DNA from: Neostapfia colusana
Taxonomy: Eukaryota; Streptophyta; Magnoliopsida; Poales; Poaceae
NCBI GenBank assembly: GCA_030760725.1
Contig: JASWHV010000001.1
Coordinates: forward strand, 77,707,683-77,771,682
Reading direction: 5' to 3'
Length of the DNA stretch: 64,000 bases
The notes under the pieces were generated by a model. It was not told the origin of the DNA. It searched no databases and saw only the letters and a program-made list of their open reading frames with translations. Made by a program: the position numbers and the translations under genes. Positions 57,565 to 64,000 of the stretch are shown one piece after another. Every line of letters begins with the position of its first letter. The stretch's first letter is position 1.

Positions 57565-59750
57565 ATGGCTGAAGACCACACTTGGATGTATACTGGTTGG
57601 AAAAAGGATGGTAGGCACTTAGAGGAGTTGTTCACCAAGACCAATCCTTTCATAAACGAGCTTTCTCGTCGTCAAACAACAGCAAGGTGCAGTTCCCATG
57701 TATCAAATGTCAGAATGCAAAGTGTTTCAAAAAAGTGACGTTGCCGTATCACTTGTGTAGAAACGGTTTCATGCAACGTTATGAGTTGTGGACATTTCAC
57801 GGCGAGACACCTTCTCAAGTCGTAGAAGATCGAGAAGAGGATGACAGCACTTGGGTCAATAGGATGGGCGAGATGCTTGAAGCCATAAATCATGAATTGA
57901 CAGAAAATCCTCCTACAACGGAGGTTAAAACGTTCTTCAAGCTTGTCGAAGCTTCTGAACAGCCGTTGCATGAACACACCAAAGTTTCTATCCTCAGTTC
58001 CATTACTAGATTTATGGCAATTAAGTCTAAGTATTCCTTCTCTAATAACTACTACAACGATCTCGTCAAATTGATCAGCGATGTTCCACAACCTCATAAA
58101 TTGCCTAAAGATATGTATCAGTCTAAGAAAATGATTTCTGATCTTGGTATGACTATGAGAAGATTGATGTGTGCCCAGACAACTGCATGCTTTTCTGGAA
58201 AGAGCATGCAAATGAGAACAAGTGTTTAAAATATTATAAAGAGGGATTTGTTGAAGTTGTTAATGACGATGGTAGAAAAGTAATTTCCAGACGGTTATGC
58301 TGCTAGACTGAGACGGGCCGTAAATGTTAAGACTGGAAATCTCACAGGGTTGAAAAGTCATGATTATCACACAATCATAGAAAGACTTCTGCCGGTTATG
58401 TTTCGGGGCTACCTTGATGATGCGGTGTGGAAGGTGTTAGCCTTGCTTAGCTATGTTTATAGATAGCTTTGTGCTAAATAAATCACACCCGAGATGATGG
58501 AGAAGTTGGAAATGGAGATACCAGTGCTTTTATGTAAGATGGAAAAAGTTTTCCCTCCAGGGTTCTTCAATCCAATGCAACATCGCCTAATCCATCTTCC
58601 ATATGAAGCTAAAGTGGGTGGCCCTGTGCAATATAGGGGGATGTATCACGTTGAAAAGAGCACTCAGGTGTCTTAAACCAATGGTTCGCAATCGGGCAAG
58701 GGTTGAAGGATGCATCGCCGAAGCATACGCCATTCAGGAGATAGGATACTTTTCAAGCGTCTGTTTTGCAGAAGAACACAATGTTAATGTTTCCACATCG
58801 AGGTACAATATGGATGAAGCACCCCCTTGTAGTAGCCTCTCCATTTTTCAAATGAGGTGCACCACATTTTGTAGTGGAATGAGCTACGATGCTAAAACAG
58901 ATAAAAAGACGGCTGCTTTGATATACATGTACGCTAATATAGAGGGGATGCATGAATATTTTCAGTAAGTGTTTCTTCAACATCTATAATAATTAGCATG
59001 TTGTGTTATACATCTAGGCTAATCATTCTGTTTTTCCTTATTTAGTGAGTTCGATCAACAAAATTGGAAATCTAAACAGCAACCTACGAGCAGACAAATA
59101 CAATCGATGCGATATTATGGAGTAAATGGAGGGCCTAACTTCCTATTCTGGTTTCATGCACATGTAACATGTTCATGTATTGTTTCTCTTAGTAATTACG
59201 TGTATAGCAAAAAATAGTATTCTAACTTCATATGTTGAACAGTGCATCCATGAAGAATTGCGACAACTTTCCTACAGATTCATTAAAATTAAAAGCTACG
59301 GTCGATATGATGTCAATGGGTTTCGATTTCGTTCATCCGAATTTGAAGCTCAATGTCCTTTCAGAGCAACATGTAACACCGGAGTTGTGAATAGGGCAGT
59401 TGACGTCCAAGGACGTGAAAGTAATTATTTTGAGATCATTAAGAAAAATCCTTGAATTCAGTTTTGCGGGGAATAAGTTTCTTAATGTAGTCTTCTCTGA
59501 CTGCGATTGGTTTGATCCTAACAATGGAACTCGACAAAACCAATTTGGCATGGTAGAAGTCAAACACAAGGACCGTCTACGAGGCTGCGACTTCTTCGTC
59601 CTTGCACACCAAGTTGAGCAAGTGTATTATCTACATTATGCATGCGAAAAGCTTAATGCTTGGTGGGTTGTACACAAGGTGAATCCTCGTGAGCGATTAT
59701 ATACACCAGACAATGTTGGATACCTTGATGATGAGGTTGATGTTGTTTAA
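57565..59750 (+). pseudogene. TNP2-type CACTA transposase, core deleted and frameshifted
   Basis: The start MAEDHTWMYTGW at 57565 matches the transposase-associated N-terminal domain, with CIKCQNAKC and HLCRNGFMQRYELW after a one-base loss near 57678. The frame continues to KYSFSNNYYNDLVKLI, then slips near 58151, after which VCPDNCMLFWKEHANENKC is readable. By 58285 the sequence is already PDGYAARLRRAV and SHDYHTIIERLLP, which normally lie after the Transposase_21 catalytic region; that core is missing. A DUF4218-like segment (FPPGFFNPMQHRLIHLP) is at 58494-58720. Then come QQNWKSKQQPTSRQIQSMRYYG (59050-59120) and a DUF4216-like segment (HQVEQVYYLHYACEKLNAWW, near 59605-59670) ending at 59750. 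Introns and stops intervene. Domain names are from recall of the family. Confidence 0.85.
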
Positions 59751-60010
59751 TAAAAACAAGAGTTGCTGAACTCTTTTGTCGTCGAGCCTGATTTAGGACA
59801 TTGCAGAAGACATAGAGACTAGTGAGATGCGAAAATGAAAATGAAAACGGCCAACTACTACGACAAAATATCGATGGTCCGGTTTATGTAATAGAGTACA
59901 TCGTGATGCTGATGGATTTTAAAATTGAGTACAAGTAATGTTTCTTTCAACTCTTCTTTTCTTTTCTATACTTTTTATTTAATTCATTAGCAATTTTTCC
60001 TTTAAACGGG
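59751..60010. other. Spacer between the two CACTA coding regions
   Basis: AT-rich, no frame. This is probably the transposase 3' end and an intron or intergenic spacer before the second coding region. Confidence 0.5.
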
Positions 60011-61160
60011 ATGTCGTCGAGCAGCAGGAGACAGCGATGGGCAGGGGCGCGGAGCTTTCTGTCACCGACAGCCACGAGAGGAGACGAGGTCTTCCATAAC
60101 ACTCAACTTAGCGGGGGTATACGGGCTCAGTTGCTGAGCCATCTACAAGAGCCTTCACATGGACCTGTACAGTGGTCACGACAGGTAAAGAACATTTGAT
60201 TACATAATTGATGTATACAATTCTTTATTTTATAATATGAATCTTTAAAATTTTCAGGACGAATCTACGTCCGAGGACACAAAGGCTAGGGTGCCTGCTC
60301 CAGAGCCTCTTTCTTCGGAGCCTGCTTCAGAGCCTCTTTCTTCGGAGCATTCTTTGGAGCCGGTTCCACAGCGGCGGACTAGGAGGAGCCACATAGTGGC
60401 TCCTCCTCGGGCTCCTGCAAACCCAAACGATTGGATCATTTATTGTCTGATTGGCGATATATATATACTAATTGAGAATCATGTATCAGGACTTGGGTGG
60501 ATGCTTCGTTCACGGGCCAAGGACGCCACTCGCTGGTGAACGTTGTCCTGGGCCGTCTAGTCTGTTTGCACTACCCCGGTGTAGTGAACGGACGTGCTGC
60601 CACGTCTTGGGACAACTACTATACGGTCCAGAACGTTCTTCACGGCAACCACCAGGAGGTTGTTTGGCACGACTTCATGGTAAGTATGAACAATACTTGT
60701 GTAATACAAATTTATTATAAGTTACATACATTTAGTTGTATATTTCTTTTTTTTCAGGCACCGTATCGTTTGGAGAACGAGGCTGAGCAGATGGATCACG
60801 CTCTTCTCGTTTTCCATAACTGCGCCAGGAAGATCGTGACGCAGTAACTATCGACTGGTCGCATTCCAGCTACGAACGCGTACTTCAAGTTACATCCATA
60901 CGAGGGTGAGCCGGGGAAGGAATCGGGGACACATAACTTACGGAGGCGCAGTATGCAGGGGTAATTTTTTTAGTTTACTTTGCGTCATTATCTGATCGTG
61001 ATCAATGTTTTCACTCAATAATAAATATGTGCAGGTCGGCTTAGCATGGATTGACAGCCGTCCATATGCGTACCATGCCCTGTGTGCTCTTTGAGCGAGC
61101 GAGGGCTTCCAGGCAGTTTCTAAAACCCGTCGAGAGTGTAGAGGGACGGGCGGAAAACAT
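60011..61160 (+). pseudogene. Second CACTA coding region (TNPA-position), spliced, with stops
   Basis: Apparent exons are 60011-60184 (MSSSSRRQRW...), 60258 to about 60440 (repeated PLSSEPASEPLSSE, then QRRTRRSHIVAPPR), about 60487-60679 (WVDASFTGQGRHSLVN, VWHDFM), 60758-60960 (PYRLENEAEQMDHALLVFHNCARK) and 61035 to about 61160 (VGLAWIDSRPYAYHALC). Introns with GT/AG ends are visible at 60185-60257 and 60680-60757, and probably 60961-61034. A TAA at 60845-60847 interrupts the fourth exon. Its place after the transposase fits the second protein of CACTA elements, which in En/Spm binds the sub-terminal repeats; the functional assignment is by position only. Confidence 0.6.
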
Positions 61161-61164
61161 CGTT

Positions 61165-62641
61165 TGTGAATATGGCCTAGAGAGGGGGGAATAGGTGTTG
61201 AGAACTTTTATTCCAACACTTAGCAAATTCGTCAAATAGAGGAGGGACCGGATTAGTCCGGTACAGGTACGGACTAGTCCGGTGTGCTAGGTGTGGCGAT
61301 GAAAAGATAGATTATTTAATGTATTCTCCTCAATTGTTATAGCAGCAGAGTTAAGTAAATTAACATAACACTTTTGTAGGTATTAGAATTATTAATTTGA
61401 GCAAGGAATACAAGATTAATATGCGTTGCAAGATTAATCAACCCTATGCCCTAAATGATGATAATGATTGTAAAAGTAAATAACAAGAACACAAGAGACA
61501 GGGATTTTTACTGAAGTTCGATCTCACCAAAGAGATCTACGTCCTCGTTAAGAAGCTCACACAGAGCCAGGTCTCAATTAACCCTTTACCTCTTCAAGTT
61601 ACCACGAAGGCCAACTTGAGTTCCACTATCACGGGGGAAATCACCAAGTTGGTGGGGCAACCTCACACGTTGAGGGCTCCAACAGAATTACAGACAGAAG
61701 AGCAATCAAACACACTCGAAAGATTTACAACAAATGCAAGAGTGTGTAAGAGATCAAACCCAAGAGCTTGGCAATGCGTAGAAGACGATCTCTCTATCCC
61801 AAATCCTGATTCCCAAAAGATTTATCTTTTAAGGGCTTTATATGTGTAGGGAGAGTTGTTTCTGTGCTCTTGGGACGAGTGGCGGTGCTAGGATTCTAGG
61901 GTGAGTCAGTTGTGCATGTTTCTCACCTATTTATCATGTTTCCAAAAAAAAAACTACCGTTAGGGATCCCGACTGCCGGACTAGTCCGCTCTGGGGACCG
62001 GACTAGTCCGGTGTGCTATGTAGATTTTACGTGAATTTTGCAGCACAACTGAAACCCTAATTTGTGTGAGGTGTACCAGACTTGTCCGTATTGGAACAGA
62101 GAGTAATCCAGACTAGGCCGTAATGATTCCGGAGACTCAATCGGACTATTCCGCAATAGGACGGACTTGTCCGGTGCAAGGTCTATGTGTTGAGTGAATA
62201 TCAGAAGGTTGAACGGACTTATCTGGCATACGTCCGGACTTGTCCGAGTGCGGTCAGTGAGTTGAACGGACTGGTTCGATTCTGTTCAGGACTTCTTCGT
62301 GTGATAACAGTAAGTCGATCGGACTAGTCCGTTGGTGAACGGACTAGTCCGTTGCTTAAGTGTATTGCTTAATTAATTGAGTTTAGCCCTTATCCTCTAC
62401 GCGAGGATATAAGCTCTTGGAGTGTATCTCTCACACACATCTTATACATTGATATCTACTTTCCGCTTCCTTGGTCATTTGGGCTTTTCCTTTTCTCACT
62501 CCTCATTTTTCACATTTTTGAGTGCACCATAAGTTCTAGTATCTGTAGTCCTGCATTCATCTCAAAGAATTCATTAGGATCTCAATTTGTTTTGTCACCA
62601 ATCATCCAAAACCCACAAGGGAATGCCTAGATGTACTTTCA
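61165..62641 (-). repeat. Element F 3' LTR (outer boundary within a few bases)
   Basis: About 1.48 kb. The outer end is TGTGAATATGGCCTAG near 61165, where CACTA coding similarity stops. It carries ten or so CGGACTAGTCCG-like palindromes in two clusters (61249-61281 and 61976-62355). Minus-strand TATA candidate CATATAAAG is at 61836-61844. Confidence 0.7.
61836..61844 (-). promoter_or_regulatory. Possible TATA box in element F LTR
   Basis: Minus strand CATATAAAG, roughly 800 nt from the LTR's 5' end (62641). Supported by motif and position only. Confidence 0.35.
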
Positions 62642-63076
62642 ATCTCCTCCTTTTTGGTGATTGATGACAAACAATTGAGATTTCAAGATTAAGAGTAAAC
62701 ATTGATTTTCATAAAGTGTACATATATGAGAATGACATATGAACAGCAAAAAATTTCTCACATATATGCACTCTTTATGGTGGGGTGCCTATAAAGTGTG
62801 TGAGCAAATATTGTTATGTGCATAATGAAAAATACAGCAATTATTGAATCAACCATCACAGGAATATCAATATGAACATCACACATTCATTTTAAACAAA
62901 ATAGGTATACAAATAGAGTATACATCCAAATAGAGATTACAATAGTTTGACACTTAATGACACAAAAGATACATGTCCATGATCACTAGTCATTAAGACC
63001 CAAAATAGATAGATTCTAGTCTCAATCTCTCCACTTTTGGCACCAAGGCACCCCAAAGGGAAAAAATTGAGGGGGA
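62642..63076 (-). other. Element F polypurine tract and 3' untranslated DNA
   Basis: The polypurine tract is at about 62642-62657 (minus strand AAAAAGGAGGAGATT). The remaining about 420 bp are AT-rich without a frame. Confidence 0.65.
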
Positions 63077-64000
63077 TCACTCTCCGTCTCTCCCTCTCTC
63101 ACTCTCAGTCCTGTCTTCATCTTCATCTTTATCTTCAGACTCATGAGCATGCTGAGGAGGAGGAGGAGGAATAGTGACACCTGCAAGTCCAAAGGAGGGC
63201 CAATTCTTGTTCGGTGAGAGGTGCCATCTCTGTGATATTTTCTTCGGAATCCTCTGAAATTTGAGGAGATCCCACTGGCTCAATATCAAGCTTCTCACAA
63301 ATTACTTTGATGTTTGCCTTCATATACCTCTGGTGCCTCTTCCTGGCCAAGCTTTCCTTGTGTTGCTTAACCTCCACTTTTCGGCAGGATGCAAAAATGG
63401 AGGAAAGCATCTTCAATACACCACTAGATGACTCTTTGGAGGATGGAGGAGCAGGAGTAGCAGTTGGAGTCCTTGTGCCTCCATTTGTTTGCTTTGATCT
63501 TTGTTCAGCTGCATGTGAGGCAGGGGCATTTGGAACATTATAGACTGGTGGCTTCTGGGGCTTGAGGGCGGCATGCTAAACATCTTTGACAAACTCAAAG
63601 CCGGTTACTTTCTTAATCATGAACATGATGTAAGGTGCGTAGCCACATGACCTATTCGGAGTGATTGAGATGTTCACAATGTCATTGTAGATATATTCAA
63701 ACACATTGAAAATCCTTCTCTTACTTATTACTTTCATGAAGGTCCTTAGAGTTCCTTGAATCTGCCCTGCATCTCCATCCTTTGGAGCAATAGTCTTCCT
63801 CAAAATTCTATTAAGCACGACAAAGATTGGCTTCAAGTACTATGTGGTAGGTGCCTTGTATGGCATTCTTGTGTCATAGAGGAAGTCCAGCTCATCCTTC
63901 TCCAAAGGCTTCAAGTTGTGAATCACAATCTCATTTTCCAAAGTGTCTTCGAGATGGTGTATCCTGGCAAACTCCTCATAAGTGACACTATACTTGGATC
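63077..64000 (-). pseudogene. Element F coding remnant upstream of the 3' LTR (EEFARI/PYIMFMI family)
   Basis: Reading leftwards from the window edge, the frame gives YEEFARIHHLEDTLEN, LDFLYDTRMPYKAP, an in-frame TAG near 63842, then KPIFVVLNRILRKTIAPKDGDAG, FNVFEYIYNDI and GYAPYIMFMIKKVTGFEFV (63576-63836). A stop follows, and then lower-complexity sequence with other frames (63141-63416, 63077-63298) ending in an acidic tail (ESEDKDEDEDRTESE). From memory, sequences with this EEFARI...PYI.MI pattern are common hypothetical proteins of grass retroelements, not gag, protease, RT or integrase. It sits where Sireviruses place a third, envelope-position frame. The start lies beyond the window. 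Confidence 0.55.

Larger units (their letters stand above)
55514..61164 (+). mobile_element. CACTA (En/Spm) transposon, 5' part, defective; interrupted by element F
   Basis: Begins CACTACAGGAATCGCG at 55514, after ATT (candidate 3-bp target duplication at 55511-55513). Sub-terminal direct and inverted GACGATGG/CCGTCATC motifs fill the first 230 bp, as in grass CACTA elements. Downstream are a TNP2-type transposase remnant (57565-59750) and a second pseudogene (60011-61160), the two-gene layout usual for this superfamily. Element F cuts it near 61165, so the 3' terminal repeat (expected ...TTCCTGTAGTG) is not in the window. The transposase lacks its catalytic core, so this copy cannot move by itself. 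Confidence 0.88.
61165..64000 (-). mobile_element. Element F: LTR retrotransposon, 3' part, runs off the right edge
   Basis: An LTR (about 61165-62641) ends at TACTTTCA, directly next to AATCTCCTCCTTTTTGG. On the minus strand this reads as a polypurine tract, AAAAAGGAGGAGAT, followed by LTR start TGAAAGTACATCTAGGC. The element is therefore on the minus strand and this is its 3' LTR. TGAAAGTGCATCTAGG-type starts after GGAGAT are typical of grass copia elements of the Sirevirus kind; that assignment is inference. It lies within the second CACTA coding region. The other LTR and target duplication are outside the window. Confidence 0.75.

Overview
This window is plant nuclear DNA, almost certainly from a grass. 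It appears to consist entirely of transposable elements, and I find no host gene. The evidence is: long-LTR Ty3/gypsy elements with a C-terminal chromodomain, a Ty1/copia element with a long gag, tRNA-iMet primer binding sites (TGGTATCAGAGC), an En/Spm (CACTA) transposon with TNP2-type transposase remnants, and GC-rich LTRs of the kind seen in grass repeats. The dense nesting suggests heterochromatin or a gene-poor interval.

Left half (1-30067): a three-deep nest. Element A is a minus-strand Ty3/gypsy element whose left end lies outside the window. A plus-strand Ty1/copia element (4929-27214, target duplication GCCAT) sits in A's right-hand LTR. Element B (12037-24581, target duplication TGCAT) is a second minus-strand copy of A's broad family and sits inside the copia element, a few codons before the end of its pol. 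A's LTR resumes after the copia element and ends at 30067. The following base resumes, in frame, the reverse transcriptase of element D, a plus-strand Ty3/gypsy pseudogene (30068-32603) with its 3' LTR from 32676. Element A therefore landed inside D.

Middle (33.7-53.8 kb): element E is a decayed plus-strand Ty3/gypsy element. Its integrase is split by about 2 kb of foreign DNA (about 37190-39147) that looks organellar. Its 3' LTR is split by element C (40701-53438, target duplication GCCGC). Element C is a third minus-strand member of the A/B family. It is complete: both LTRs are 3462 bp and nearly identical, there is one uninterrupted 1489-codon gag-pol frame, and an extra 259-codon frame lies between the primer binding site and gag. 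C is by far the youngest insertion and could be active.

Right part (53.8-64 kb): unclassified noncoding repeat-like DNA is followed by the 5' end of a CACTA transposon at 55514. That element has sub-terminal GACG/CGTC repeats, a C-rich low-complexity block, an 83-nt-arm inverted repeat, a TNP2-type transposase pseudogene lacking its catalytic core, and a second intron-containing pseudogene. It is interrupted near 61165 by a minus-strand LTR element (F). F's LTR is rich in CGGACTAGTCCG-like palindromes, and an unusual coding remnant lies just inside that LTR.

Relative ages from by-eye LTR comparison: the copia element differs at about 40 sites in 1.6 kb, B at about 30 sites in 3.3 kb plus two large indels, and C at about 5 sites in 3.46 kb. 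This order agrees with the nesting. The counts are approximate and need an alignment.
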